Shown: positions 16,873-25,741, numbered from the stretch's first letter. The stretch is 64,000 nt of DNA from Chryseobacterium endalhagicum (GCF_016745235.1 NZ_JAELVM010000003.1:124001-188000); one strand, 5' to 3'. Numbers and translations: made by a program. Notes: generated from the sequence alone by a model not told the origin.

Positions 16873-18483
16873 TTAGCCATTTAAATACTCATAAACTGAT
16901 GCTATAGCAGCACTTTTAACTAATCTAGCCCTTTTATCTCCAACATAATAAGCTGATTTTAAATTTGCTTCCGAAGTATTTAATATATCTTTTATTGTAA
17001 AAATATTAATACTTTCCAAAGTTTGTTTAATCCATGGAGTTAAATCAAGAACATAAATTGATTTACTTAATTCTTTATCTAAAATTTCTGACAGATCATT
17101 TTCCTCAAAATCCGGTATTACATCGGTTAGATCTCTAAAATTAGAATTATTCATTCCAAATTCAGTCATTCTTTTAAGAGTAATATTTCGAGCCATCTGT
17201 AGCGATGAACTTGATGGGGTAGATTCAAGGGAAAAGATACACCCAAGATTTATTAGAAGCCTTGTACCGATCTCAGAACTACCAGCTTTAATTCCTTTAC
17301 TATTTTCTTGGATAATACCTGTGTATTCTAAAAGCCTTAACGCTTCTTTAACAGTTTGAGGAGCATCTTTATGAATCCAAACAAAACAAGTAGTCTGTCT
17401 ATCACTATCCATATAAGATATATTTTTCTTTTGAATTTCGGGTAAAACAATATTTTCAATAAATTTTCGTCCCCAATCTATTAGACCTTTATGTCCTGGG
17501 TATTTTTCACTTAGATTTGTATGTTCTGACAATAATTCAACCCTATAAAATTCTCTTATAATTTCATTAACTTGGGTTGAATTCAACTTTGGAGCTCTGG
17601 CAATTGTTTTTAATAAAAATCTTGGATTACCAGAAGCTGCATAGGCTAGAATTTCAAAGTTATTTTTATTTTTTGAAATTTCATTAAGTAATTTACTATC
17701 GGCATCAGATTGTTTTTCAACAATCTCACGCATATTAATAATATAAGTTGATGAAAATATATCCCTATTAACATTTATAAAAGTCGCATCTTGTGCTGCT
17801 TGAAATATTTCTCCATATGAAGTCACGCCAGGATAAACAGCCGCATTACAAGATAGATAAGGAGTTCTTAGATCCCTAAAAAGTGTAAAAAATTGCCTTT
17901 GCTGTTCTGGTCTAAAAATATGCGCAGCTTCATCAATTAATAAAACAATACGCTTTATATCCAAATCTTCACAAATTTCTTGAATTGCATCTTTAAAATC
18001 ATCAATAGAAGGTATAAAATCATAATTTATTGTTATCTCAGAATTCTTCCAAGAACTCTCATATTCGTTTTTAATATTTTCAATTCTAAGATTATTTTCT
18101 GAGTATTCTCCCCCACTTAAAACATTAATTGATGTTGATAAGTTAACTAATAATCCTTTTTTTCTTAATTGGCGTATAATTTTAGAACAAATAAGAGCCA
18201 ACATCCAATGAAAAAACTGATCTTCATCTGGAGAGTGAATCAAAGAACTTTTATTAAATGTTAAATAAACAGGCAAAATTTTATCTGCATTAAAATTTTT
18301 GTTTAGTTCTTCTTCAGCTACTTTCATAAGAAATGATTTTCCTACACCGCGACTGCCTACCAAAATTGTAGGAGTAATAGATTTTAGCTTATCAATGATT
18401 TCCCTATCCTGTTTGGTTTCAACAAACAATTTTAAAATATCTTCATTTGGTATATCTTCAGTTCTAAAAAGTAAATCTGACAT
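16873..18483 (-). CDS. ORC/CDC6-like AAA ATPase, candidate defence protein
   Basis: 536 residues. Walker A is GSRGVGKS (43-50) and Walker B LLIDEA (181-186), followed by FFTLFRDLRTPYLSCNAAVYPGVTSYGE, which I associate with bacterial ORC-CDC6-like AAA ATPases. A central winged-helix-like part follows. The last 50 residues (SINIFTIKDILNTSEANLKS to VGDKRARLVKSAAI) look like a helix-hairpin-helix DNA-binding module. The gene begins 2 bp after the stop of the HEPN-like gene upstream, so the two are one unit. Codon choice (ATA, TTA, AAT) and base composition are visibly more AT-rich than the neighbours, suggesting horizontal transfer. Confidence 0.8.
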   Translation of the reverse strand: MSDLLFRTEDIPNEDILKLFVETKQDREIIDKLKSITPTILVGSRGVGKSFLMKVAEEELNKNFNADKILPVYLTFNKSSLIHSPDEDQFFHWMLALICSKIIRQLRKKGLLVNLSTSINVLSGGEYSENNLRIENIKNEYESSWKNSEITINYDFIPSIDDFKDAIQEICEDLDIKRIVLLIDEAAHIFRPEQQRQFFTLFRDLRTPYLSCNAAVYPGVTSYGEIFQAAQDATFINVNRDIFSSTYIINMREIVEKQSDADSKLLNEISKNKNNFEILAYAASGNPRFLLKTIARAPKLNSTQVNEIIREFYRVELLSEHTNLSEKYPGHKGLIDWGRKFIENIVLPEIQKKNISYMDSDRQTTCFVWIHKDAPQTVKEALRLLEYTGIIQENSKGIKAGSSEIGTRLLINLGCIFSLESTPSSSSLQMARNITLKRMTEFGMNNSNFRDLTDVIPDFEENDLSEILDKELSKSIYVLDLTPWIKQTLESINIFTIKDILNTSEANLKSAYYVGDKRARLVKSAAIASVYEYLNG

Positions 18484-18485
18484 AA

Positions 18486-19190
18486 TTATTGATTTATATA
18501 TTGAATTATTGGATAAATTGATTTAAACTCTTCTGAAATAGAAAACTCAATATGTTCATGTTCTTCTTTTTTTAAATCTCTCAAATATTTTAAACACATG
18601 GAAAATAAAACGATTCTTTTTATTACACTTGCTAAATTATTCCACTCTGTAAATAATTCTTCAGAATATTCTAGTACATTTGGAATCTTACTTATTACAG
18701 TTTGATTTCCATGTACATATTCTGAACACTCTCTATATACTTTTTGGGTTATCGCTTTAAAATGAGAAATTTCCGAATTCAACTCAGGAAAAAAAGCCTT
18801 GCAAAATTTATTAGAAAAAATTCCATTTTCCGTATCCATAAGCTCTGACCAATATGTATCTCTTTCACCAATTTTCCATAAATTTAATTCGATTTCTTTA
18901 GCCGAAAACATTATTGCAATTAATGTTCTTTCTAGAAAAAATCTTAATCCCATAAAAGCCTGTTGGTATAGTCCTAATGAACAACTTAATAATGAAATTT
19001 GATATTCTTTTATAGCATTTTTTAATATATTAATTTCAGGTTTGTCTTTTAATATATTTAGCCAATTATCAAAATCAGATAAAAAGCTATAATTGCTATT
19101 GAATGTCTCTAGGTCTTCATTTGCTAGGCTTTTTTCTAGTATTTTTGTAACTGTTATTCCTGCTTCTTTGTAATATTCTATTGTGGTCAT
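18486..19190 (-). CDS. HEPN-like hypothetical protein paired with the AAA ATPase
   Basis: 234 residues, predicted mostly helical, no signal peptide. A central LYQQAFMGLRFFLERTLIAI segment (74-93) and R153-x6-H160 in YRECSEYVHG match the order of a HEPN-type RNase (Rx4-6H), although Arg is followed by Glu instead of the favoured polar N/D/H. It is first in a two-gene AT-rich operon with the AAA ATPase. Together they resemble toxin-effector plus ATPase-sensor modules of phage defence. This role is inference; I do not recognise a named system. Confidence 0.65.
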   Translation of the reverse strand: MTTIEYYKEAGITVTKILEKSLANEDLETFNSNYSFLSDFDNWLNILKDKPEINILKNAIKEYQISLLSCSLGLYQQAFMGLRFFLERTLIAIMFSAKEIELNLWKIGERDTYWSELMDTENGIFSNKFCKAFFPELNSEISHFKAITQKVYRECSEYVHGNQTVISKIPNVLEYSEELFTEWNNLASVIKRIVLFSMCLKYLRDLKKEEHEHIEFSISEEFKSIYPIIQYINQ

Positions 19191-19287
19191 TGTAAGTTCA
19201 TAAATAGATTCTTAATAATTTTAAATTTATTAATTTACATCTACAAAAAATTACGGTTATCCGTATTTCCACGGAATTTCCCACAAA

Positions 19288-19313
19288 AAAAGCCATCCTC
19301 ACGGACGGCTTTT
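19288..19313. terminator. Bidirectional terminator
   Basis: AAAGCC-TCC pairs with GGA-GGCTTT around TCAC with one mismatch, with A on one side and T on the other. It ends the PPIase operon (minus strand). A small TACGG/CCGTA hairpin lies just left of it. Confidence 0.65.
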
Positions 19314-19331
19314 AATATTTTAAATTCTCAA

Positions 19332-20450
19332 TTACTGTACTTTTACAAGCTCAACATCGAAAACTAACCAGGCATTTGGTGGAATAACACCTCCTGCTCC
19401 TCTTTCTCCGTAAGCCATTGCCGGTGGGATCAATAAGGTAGCGGTTTCGCCTTCTTTAAGCAACAGGATACCTTCATCCCATCCTTTGATTACTCTTCCC
19501 ATTCCGATTGGAATTTCGATAGGTTCGTTTCTTTTGAATGAAGAGTCGAATTCTGTACCGTCGATTAATTTACCTGCATAGTGTACAGATACATTATCAC
19601 CGGATTTAGGAGCTTTTGCACCTGCAACCGCTTTTGTGATCTTGTAATATAATCCAGATTCAGTTTTCTGCATTCCAGCTTTAAGGTTTTCAACCATTTT
19701 CTCCTGGTTCGCTTTGAATTCTTCTTCTTTTTTCTTTTTTTCAGCTTCTTCTTTAGCGATATAAGCTTTGTTGTTTTCTGCGATTTTAGCTTTTCCTTCC
19801 GTGAAAGTTTTTGCTGCATCGTAGTTTTTGTAAGCATCACCTTTTCCGAAAACAGAAACTTTCTCTAAAACGATATCTGTTTTAGGCTTATCCTGAGCTC
19901 CTTTTTCAACGTTAGCGATAGCATCGATTACATCGTTACCTTTTACCACTTTTCCGAAGATCGTGTGTCTTCCGTCTAACCAAGGTGTAGCTACTTCAGT
20001 GATGAAAAACTGAGAACCGTTCGTGTTAGGTCCTGAATTCGCCATAGAAAGGATTCCTTTTCCTGTATGCTTAAGGTCGTTTTTCTCGTCCTCGAATTTA
20101 TATCCAGGATCTCCCATTCCTGTTCCCTGAGGATCACCTCCCTGGATCATGAAATCTTTGATCACTCTGTGGAAAATAGTTCCGTCATAGTAAGGAACGC
20201 CTTTCGCTTTAGCTTTGTTATCTATTTTTCCTTCTGCAAGTCCAATAAAGTTGGCTACAGTTACCGGTGCTTTTTTGTCTTCGAACTGCACAATCAGGTT
20301 TCCTTTAGAAGTCTGAAGATTTGCGTAAAGTCCGTCATGAAGACCTTCGTAAGTTTCTTTGTCTACGTTCATTTTTTTATAGATTGGGGTACAACTCATC
20401 AGCGAAATACTTGCCGCTGCCAGAATTATATTCTTGTTAAACAATTTCAT
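19332..20450 (-). CDS. Lipoprotein with cyclophilin and FKBP prolyl isomerase domains
   Basis: 372 residues. A lipobox (SLMSC, Cys near residue 20) predicts membrane anchoring. Residues 45-205 form a cyclophilin domain (FHRVIKDFMIQGGDPQGTG, NTNGSQFFIT, WLDGRHTIFGKV). A charged coiled-coil linker (about 225-255, KEEAEKKKKEEEF) joins it to a complete FKBP domain (VSVHYAGKLIDGTEFDSS, GWDEGILLLKEGE, PPAMAYGERGAGGVIPPN). Two unrelated PPIase folds in one chain would assist folding of envelope proteins. It starts 3 bp after the GldI-like gene stop, so they are co-transcribed. Confidence 0.93.
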   Translation of the reverse strand: MKLFNKNIILAAASISLMSCTPIYKKMNVDKETYEGLHDGLYANLQTSKGNLIVQFEDKKAPVTVANFIGLAEGKIDNKAKAKGVPYYDGTIFHRVIKDFMIQGGDPQGTGMGDPGYKFEDEKNDLKHTGKGILSMANSGPNTNGSQFFITEVATPWLDGRHTIFGKVVKGNDVIDAIANVEKGAQDKPKTDIVLEKVSVFGKGDAYKNYDAAKTFTEGKAKIAENNKAYIAKEEAEKKKKEEEFKANQEKMVENLKAGMQKTESGLYYKITKAVAGAKAPKSGDNVSVHYAGKLIDGTEFDSSFKRNEPIEIPIGMGRVIKGWDEGILLLKEGETATLLIPPAMAYGERGAGGVIPPNAWLVFDVELVKVQ

Positions 20451-20453
20451 TAT

Positions 20454-20966
20454 TTATAGAGCTTTTAATTTTATGATTAATGGTATATCGTTGTCTATAT
20501 TCTTTTCGTCTCCAAAGGTTCCATAGGCCAGTGAAGAAGGCACCAAAAGCGTTACTTCCTCTCCATCATGCATAAAACGCAAAGCATTCTCTACCGCTTT
20601 CAGTTCATCAAAATGCCCGAATCTGGCATCTCTTCTTTCAAAAGGTTTGTCGTAGATCTTGGTTTCATCAAAATCGTACAGATCATAAGCATAAGAAATC
20701 GGAGTGTCGTCTGCCCTTCTTTCCCGCTTATCAAAACCTTCAACACTTACCCAGTAATTAAGCTGTGTAGGATAATACTTTACAGACTGACCACTGATCC
20801 AATCCTGAATCTGGCCGCGTTCTATGGTATTGAGATTCCTCATTCTTTCTCTGGAAACATCCAGATCCTTCTGGCTTAATACTCCGCCCACCGGAGGGTG
20901 CGCCGTGGGTGCATTCCGGTTACAGCTTAGCAGACTTACTGCTGAAATGAAGAGTAATTTTTTCAT
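20454..20966 (-). CDS. gldI: GldI-like FKBP-type lipoprotein
   Basis: 170 residues with a lipobox (SLLSC, Cys near residue 15) and a C-terminal FKBP fold (DGEEVTLLVPSSLAYGTFGDEKNIDNDIPLIIKLKAL). The N-terminal domain (ERMRNLNTIERGQIQDWI, YYPTQLNYWVSV) matches gliding-motility lipoprotein GldI as I remember it. Several FKBP active-site aromatics seem missing, so isomerase activity is doubtful. GldI supports folding of the gliding/type IX secretion machinery in Flavobacterium; non-gliding relatives keep it. It is first in an operon with the double-domain PPIase. Confidence 0.65.
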   Translation of the reverse strand: MKKLLFISAVSLLSCNRNAPTAHPPVGGVLSQKDLDVSRERMRNLNTIERGQIQDWISGQSVKYYPTQLNYWVSVEGFDKRERRADDTPISYAYDLYDFDETKIYDKPFERRDARFGHFDELKAVENALRFMHDGEEVTLLVPSSLAYGTFGDEKNIDNDIPLIIKLKAL

Positions 20967-21173
20967 AAACTTTTGCGAAAATACGGATTTCGGGGAAATA
21001 TTGTTCCATTGGTTTTAAAATATTTTGGAGAAAATGATGAAGTATTTCAGTGGGATGGGATTATTGGAAATTTAAAGATTAAAAAAATTCAAGGATTTAA
21101 AAACTCTAACCGTAATTTTTTTTCGAAACACTTAAGTTCATTTGAAAATTTATGCTTTTTATGGTAAAAAATA
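20967..21173. other. Spacer upstream of gldI-like gene
   Basis: AT-rich sequence with TTAAAGATTAAAAAAATTCAAGG-type words near 21074. I see no coding frame with protein-like composition and no clear promoter for the GldI-like gene. Confidence 0.5.
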
Positions 21174-21866
21174 ATCTCCCGCAGATTTCTCAGATGACAC
21201 AGATCTTTTTATTTCTGAAAAACTTGAACCATTAAGGGATTTTAAAGGTTAAGAATATTAATCTCAGCTTCGCTTGAAGATAAGTTTACTACAAACGAAA
21301 ATCAGAGATATTCAAAAAACTTATGTGGTCTTTGAATGATACATGAATTTTGGCTTTAATAAAACTTAAGTGTAAAAAAACTTTTGGCTCTTTTGTGGTT
21401 AAAAAATCTCACGCAGATTTCTCAGATGACACAGATCTTTTTATTTCTGAAAGGCTTGAACCATTAAGGGATTTTAAAGGTTAAGAATATTAATCTCAGC
21501 TTCGCTTGAAGATAAGTTTAAAACAAACGAAATCAGAGATATTCAAAAAACTTATGTGGTCTTTATACTGCATAAATTTTGGCTTTAAATAAAATTAAAT
21601 GTTAAAAAACTTTTGACGCTTTTGTGGTTAAAAAATCTCCCGCAGATTTCTCAGATGACACAGATCTTTTTATTTCTGAAAAACTTGAACCATTAAGGGA
21701 TTTTAAGGGGTTAAGAAGTATTAAGGTGAGCTTCGCTTGAAGGTAAGTTTAAAACTAACGAAAATCAGAGATATTCAAAAAACTTATGTGGTCTTTAATG
21801 ATACATGAATTCTGGCTTTAATAAAGCTAAAGTGTTTAAAAACTTTTGTTCCTTTTGTGGTTGAAA
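21174..21866 (+). repeat. Three tandem units (about 230 bp) of the dispersed repeat
   Basis: Units begin at 21174, 21406 and 21635, each with ATCTC(C/A)CGCAGATTTC. Every unit runs through CAGATGACACAGATCTTTTT, GAACCATTAAGGGATTTTAA, CAGCTTCGCTTGAAG, AATCAGAGATATTCAAAAAA, CTTATGTGGTCTTT and an AAACTTTTG...CTTTTGTGGTT end. The same modules, rearranged, make up copies A and A' at 13570 and 15252. The units differ by scattered substitutions and small indels. No ORF spans a unit. A final fragment at 21876-21905 (ACTGATTACACGGATTTTCA) belongs to the same style. Confidence 0.9.
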
Positions 21867-21917
21867 TTTTATTGACCACTGATTACACGGATTTTCACAG
21901 ATTTTTATTAAACAAAA

Positions 21918-21940
21918 AATCACCCCGTAAAGAGGTGATC
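21918..21940 (-). terminator. Terminator of the spondin-domain gene
   Basis: ATCACC and GGTGAT pair across CCCGTAAAGA; read on the minus strand the hairpin is followed by TTTTTTGTTT. Confidence 0.65.
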
Positions 21941-21958
21941 ATATATTTAGTTGTAGTC

Positions 21959-23239
21959 TTATTGAATGGTTACTTTAATCATCTGTGGAAGGGATGGAAG
22001 TGTATTGAACGGGTTCGGGTTGGCAAGCTGCTGTACCGGCTGGCTTTCAGCCTCAGCCGGCTCCGATCCCAAATGTGCTCCGGGAAAAGAACTCTGTAAG
22101 GTTCCATTATCAAAAAGTCCCATAATGGAAGAGATGTCTCCCCTTGTTGCACCGTCTACCCCATTATTGGTTGTAGCAGCAAACCAGTCATTGGATTCTG
22201 CATACATCGTTACGAGTGCAATACGGTCTCCTTTGTTTGCCGATAGGGCTTGTGAAGCTTTACCACCATTATTGCCGTTTATACGGGGCTTTAATACATT
22301 TGTTGAAGGGTCTTTAAGAACATATACCTGCTTTACGCCCGGTTTTGTTTTAAGAAAAGCAGCCAGGATATCCGGATTTCCCTGTTGGGATAATTCTTTT
22401 AAACCTTGTCCACGGTCATTTTCGCCGGTCTTAAAAATAGGGTTCTCATTGCCGCTGTATACTACGACCAGCACGGGTGAAAATGCAGAATTCGGGCCGG
22501 TAATACCGGTAAGATACTGGGTTAAAGGCGTTGTTTTACCGGTTTCAGCAAGATCTGTCAACCCGTTAGCTGATGGTTTACCCGGTGAAAAGATGGGATC
22601 TTCCTTTAAAATTGTGCTTCCGGAACTGTGGGAAACGGTCCATACTCCTGGACTGATTGGGGTTTCATTGGCTGTACCGCCCGAAGTATTGGTTAATTTT
22701 AGGGTAAATTTGGTTCCGCCTTCATGGGTAATTTCTGCTTTCAATAGTTGTGAAGCAGGAACGGATACTACAATTTCTGCGATATTTAGTGCCGGGGATT
22801 CTGCTTCGCCAGGATGAGTAACAGTAGGTCCCGGATTTTCATTCTTACGTGTTCCGTTATCCCAAAGTCTGATTTGTGAAGATACATCGCCTGTTACGGG
22901 ATCACCGTTATTCTGATACAGTTTTATTCCCGGATTGGCGGGAGCGAAAAACAAGTCGTTACTGTTTGCATACATGGCTGCAAAGCTTATCGCCTGGCCT
23001 TTTCCTGCGTAGAAGGAGAAAGAAGCTGATTCACCCGGCTCAAGGACAGGGGTAGACCCTGAGTTCTCAAAAGTTCCGAACTGCGTCAGCGGTTTGCTTT
23101 CAATGACATTTTCTACCGTAATTACAGCAGACTCACTGATCACAAGATCCGAATCCTCATCCTTACTGCATGAATTAACAGCCAGAACACTGATGAGGGA
23201 AAGCAGGCCAAGAGGTAATTTGAACTTCACGAATTGCAT
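21959..23239 (-). CDS. Lipoprotein with two spondin-type domains
   Basis: 426 residues with a lipobox (LAVNSC, Cys near residue 24) followed by an acidic SKDEDSD stretch, common in Bacteroidota surface lipoproteins. Two spondin_N-like halves each contain the family signature: MYANSNDLFFAP...GDVSSQIRLWDNGT in the first and MYAESNDWFAAT...GDISSIMGLFDNGT in the second. It is probably exported to the outer surface, with a role in adhesion or binding; no enzyme motif is seen. It stands alone between the repeat array and ilvE, both flanks carrying terminators. Confidence 0.85.
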   Translation of the reverse strand: MQFVKFKLPLGLLSLISVLAVNSCSKDEDSDLVISESAVITVENVIESKPLTQFGTFENSGSTPVLEPGESASFSFYAGKGQAISFAAMYANSNDLFFAPANPGIKLYQNNGDPVTGDVSSQIRLWDNGTRKNENPGPTVTHPGEAESPALNIAEIVVSVPASQLLKAEITHEGGTKFTLKLTNTSGGTANETPISPGVWTVSHSSGSTILKEDPIFSPGKPSANGLTDLAETGKTTPLTQYLTGITGPNSAFSPVLVVVYSGNENPIFKTGENDRGQGLKELSQQGNPDILAAFLKTKPGVKQVYVLKDPSTNVLKPRINGNNGGKASQALSANKGDRIALVTMYAESNDWFAATTNNGVDGATRGDISSIMGLFDNGTLQSSFPGAHLGSEPAEAESQPVQQLANPNPFNTLPSLPQMIKVTIQ

Positions 23240-23291
23240 ATATTTTAAATTTTCTGAAAAATTACCAATATTTAACGAGAAAATAAAAAAA

Positions 23292-23314
23292 CCGGCAGAA
23301 TAAATTTCTGCCGG
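23292..23314 (-). terminator. Terminator of ilvE
   Basis: CCGGCAGAA (23292-23300) pairs with TTCTGCCGG around TAAAT. A-rich on the left, so it works for the minus-strand ilvE. Confidence 0.8.
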
Positions 23315-23343
23315 CCTGTTTATTGAATCAAATAATGTTTAAA

Positions 23344-24417
23344 TTAAACAGTCTCCAAAACATCTTTTTCAACCACAACTCTCCATCCGAACGGATCTTC
23401 GCTAAGGTTGGTCTGAAGATCTACCAGATCCTTTTTAAGGATAGCTGCATAGCTTTCTTCGTCTGATAATTTTGGAAGAGCCAGTTTCACGCCTTCATAT
23501 CCTAAAGCCTGGAATATGGTCGTTACAACAGCTGTTCCTACGCCCCAAACTTCTTTCAGAGTTCCGTTTTTCTGAGCTTCAATCACAGTCTTCACTGCTA
23601 CAGGCTCAATTTTAACCTCTATTCCTCTTTTCTTGGCAAGCTGGATGAAGCTGTCTCTGGTAACTCCGTCAAGGATTTTCTCAGAGGTAGGCGGCGTATA
23701 AATCGTATCGTTAATTCTTACAAATACGTTCATTGTTCCACTTTCTTCAAAATATTCGTGGGTAGCATCATCCGTCCAGATGATCTGTTCATATCCTTCT
23801 TCAATGGCAAGCTGTGTAGGATAGAAAGAAGCCGCATAGTTTCCTGCTGCCTTTGCAGAACCTACTCCTCCGCTTGCTGCTCTTGAATAATGATCTGAAA
23901 TTTTTACAGAAACAGGTTCTGAATAGTAGCTTTTCGCTGGTGTCGCCACGATAGCGAACATATATTTATTAGCAACTCTTGCTTTCAGAGCTTCCTCTGT
24001 AGCAAAAATCAATGGTCTGATATACAATGACATTCCTTCTCCCTGCGGGATCCAGTTTCTGTCCATATCCACCAATGCCTTTAATCCGTCCAAAAATATT
24101 TCCTCAGTCACTTCAGGCATAGCCAGACGCGCTGCAGATTTATTGATACGTTCAAAATTCTTTTCCGGCCTGAAAAGGAAAACCTGTCCGTCTTTATCTT
24201 TATAAGCTTTCATACCTTCAAAACAAGCCTGTCCATAATTCACACCCATCATAGCTGGTGTAAAAGGTATAGGACCATAAGGAACCAATTTAACATCACC
24301 CCATTTTCCATTTTCATACTCACATATCACCATATGGTCTATAAAAGTACTTCCAAATGAAAAATTGTTCGGATCAAAGTCCGAAAGTCTGGAGTTTTCA
24401 GTTTTTTGAATTATCAT
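23344..24417 (-). CDS. ilvE: Branched-chain amino acid aminotransferase
   Basis: 357 residues, PLP fold type IV, group-II (eukaryote-like) BCAT length. The opening YGQACFEGMKAYKDKDGQVFLFRPEKN, the Schiff-base lysine in GSAKAAGNYAAS and EESGTMNVFV mark the family. It transaminates leucine, isoleucine and valine with 2-oxoglutarate. A -7 box on the minus strand (24443-24450) lies 26 bp before the ATG. It diverges from mnmD. Confidence 0.95.
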   Translation of the reverse strand: MIIQKTENSRLSDFDPNNFSFGSTFIDHMVICEYENGKWGDVKLVPYGPIPFTPAMMGVNYGQACFEGMKAYKDKDGQVFLFRPEKNFERINKSAARLAMPEVTEEIFLDGLKALVDMDRNWIPQGEGMSLYIRPLIFATEEALKARVANKYMFAIVATPAKSYYSEPVSVKISDHYSRAASGGVGSAKAAGNYAASFYPTQLAIEEGYEQIIWTDDATHEYFEESGTMNVFVRINDTIYTPPTSEKILDGVTRDSFIQLAKKRGIEVKIEPVAVKTVIEAQKNGTLKEVWGVGTAVVTTIFQALGYEGVKLALPKLSDEESYAAILKKDLVDLQTNLSEDPFGWRVVVEKDVLETV

Positions 24418-24442
24418 TTTTTAAAATTTTTACGATGTTCTA

Positions 24443-24489
24443 CAAATTTAACATAATTTTCTAAATATAAAAATTTTAGAGTAAATTTG
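24443..24489. promoter_or_regulatory. Divergent -7 elements for ilvE and mnmD
   Basis: TAAATTTG appears on the minus strand (24450-24443) toward ilvE and again on the plus strand (24482-24489) toward mnmD. Both match TAnnTTTG. For mnmD a TTTC near 24458-24461 stands at the right distance for a weak -33 box. The mnmD transcript would start near 24495. Confidence 0.6.
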
Positions 24490-24502
24490 ACAAAAAAATA
24501 GC

Positions 24503-25201
24503 TTGAAAAGAGAAATTAAGACCACAAACGACGGTAGTAAAACATTATATATCAATGATTTAAATGAAAACTACCATTCTCATCACGGAGCGCTGCAGGA
24601 AGCAGAACACGTGTTTATCAAAAACGGACTAAATCAGATAAATGATTACGAAATTAATATTTTAGAACTCGGTTTTGGAACAGGTTTGAATGTTTTGGTG
24701 ACAATTAATGAATATTTAAAAACTGACAAAAATCATGTCATCAATTACTTTTCCCTAGAAAAATACCCGATAAATGAATCCGAAATTAATGATCTCGCCT
24801 ACTTTGAGCATTTTGATAACCCGGAATTCAAAAATATTTATCAAAAAATTCATCAGGCTGAATGGGGAAAATCCACTGAAATCATTACTGGTTTTAATTT
24901 AAAAAAGATCGAATGTGACTTCTTTGACCTGAAAACCATAGACTTACCTAAAATCAACCTTGTTTATTACGACTGCTTCGGGGCAAGGGTACAGCCGGAC
25001 CTTTGGGAAAAACCACTATTTGAAATGGTTTCCGACAAAATGTCCGTTAACGGATTGTTAACAACCTACTCTTCCAAAGGCAGTGTCAGAAGAATCCTTC
25101 AGGAACTTCATTTTAAAGTGGAAAAAATGCAGGGCCCTCCGGGAAAAAGAGAGATGATTAACGCCATAAAAATGGAAGATCAGGAAAATCCTGAAAGCTA
25201 A
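24503..25201 (+). CDS. mnmD: MnmD-like tRNA U34 methyltransferase
   Basis: 232 residues. The SAM-binding motif is LELGFGTGLNV (about 49-59), preceded by NENYHSHHGALQEAEHVF, the family signature. YYDCFGARVQPDLWEKP and TYSSKGSVRRIL match the MnmC N-terminal/MnmD methyltransferase, which completes mnm5s2U at the tRNA wobble base. It lacks the FAD oxidase half of MnmC. There is no ATG in frame between the upstream stop (24488) and codon 1, so the start must be TTG at 24503. With the -7 box at 24482-24489 the leader is only about 8 nt. Confidence 0.88.
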   Translation: MKREIKTTNDGSKTLYINDLNENYHSHHGALQEAEHVFIKNGLNQINDYEINILELGFGTGLNVLVTINEYLKTDKNHVINYFSLEKYPINESEINDLAYFEHFDNPEFKNIYQKIHQAEWGKSTEIITGFNLKKIECDFFDLKTIDLPKINLVYYDCFGARVQPDLWEKPLFEMVSDKMSVNGLLTTYSSKGSVRRILQELHFKVEKMQGPPGKREMINAIKMEDQENPES

Positions 25202-25301
25202 GAAATGAAAGCCGGCCTATGGAGCCAATAGACAAATTTGTAGATTCCTGTATTGGCCCTTTCCCCATATTTCCTTATTTTAGCTATACAAAATAGTACA
25301 T

Positions 25302-25718
25302 ATGATTGATAAGATCAACATTAGAGTATATGCGTGTGCAGTAAAAGATAAAAAAGTACTGACGCTGTTTGAAGAATATGCAGGTGAACCTTTAATGAAA
25401 TTTCCGGGAGGAGGTCTGGAGTTCGGTGAAGGACTTCTGGAATGCCTCCACCGCGAATTTGATGAGGAGCTGAATGTAAAAATTGAAGTGGTGGAGCATT
25501 TTTATACGCAGGAAGATTTCCTGGTTTCGCGTTTCAGAGAAAATGAACAGCTGCTTACCATATATTATATAGTAAATATTACCACCGAAGAAGATTTCCT
25601 TATCCTTGATCCGTGTATTGAGAAAACAGAATGGATTGAGATCGACAGGCCGGACAATCCTTTTCCGCTTCCGGTAGATAAAATTGTCTTTGATAAATTA
25701 AAAGAAAAATTCCTGTAA
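25302..25718 (+). CDS. Nudix hydrolase
   Basis: 138 residues, a single Nudix domain. The box GGGLEFGEGLLECLHREFDEEL (about 41-62) fits GX5EX7REUXEEXGU except that the last Gly region is altered (DEELN). These enzymes hydrolyse nucleoside diphosphates linked to another moiety, often for housecleaning. The substrate cannot be told. The stop codon is part of a perfect terminator stem (25710-25732). Confidence 0.9.
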   Translation: MIDKINIRVYACAVKDKKVLTLFEEYAGEPLMKFPGGGLEFGEGLLECLHREFDEELNVKIEVVEHFYTQEDFLVSRFRENEQLLTIYYIVNITTEEDFLILDPCIEKTEWIEIDRPDNPFPLPVDKIVFDKLKEKFL

Positions 25719-25737
25719 GTAGCTTACAGGAATTTTT
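25710..25737 (+). terminator. Terminator overlapping the Nudix stop codon
   Basis: TTCCTGTAAG (25710-25719) is the exact complement of CTTACAGGAA (25723-25732) with a 3-nt loop, then TTTTT. The TAA stop lies in the stem. Confidence 0.85.
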
Positions 25738-25741
25738 ATAT

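Noticed and set aside
21174..21866. CRISPR-like array
   Set aside because: The repeat unit is about 230 bp and the copies run head to tail without unique spacers; no cas genes are present.
21966..22817. 283-codon plus-strand ORF
   Set aside because: It lies opposite the spondin-domain gene, whose two domains have clear family marks; the plus frame is a shadow.
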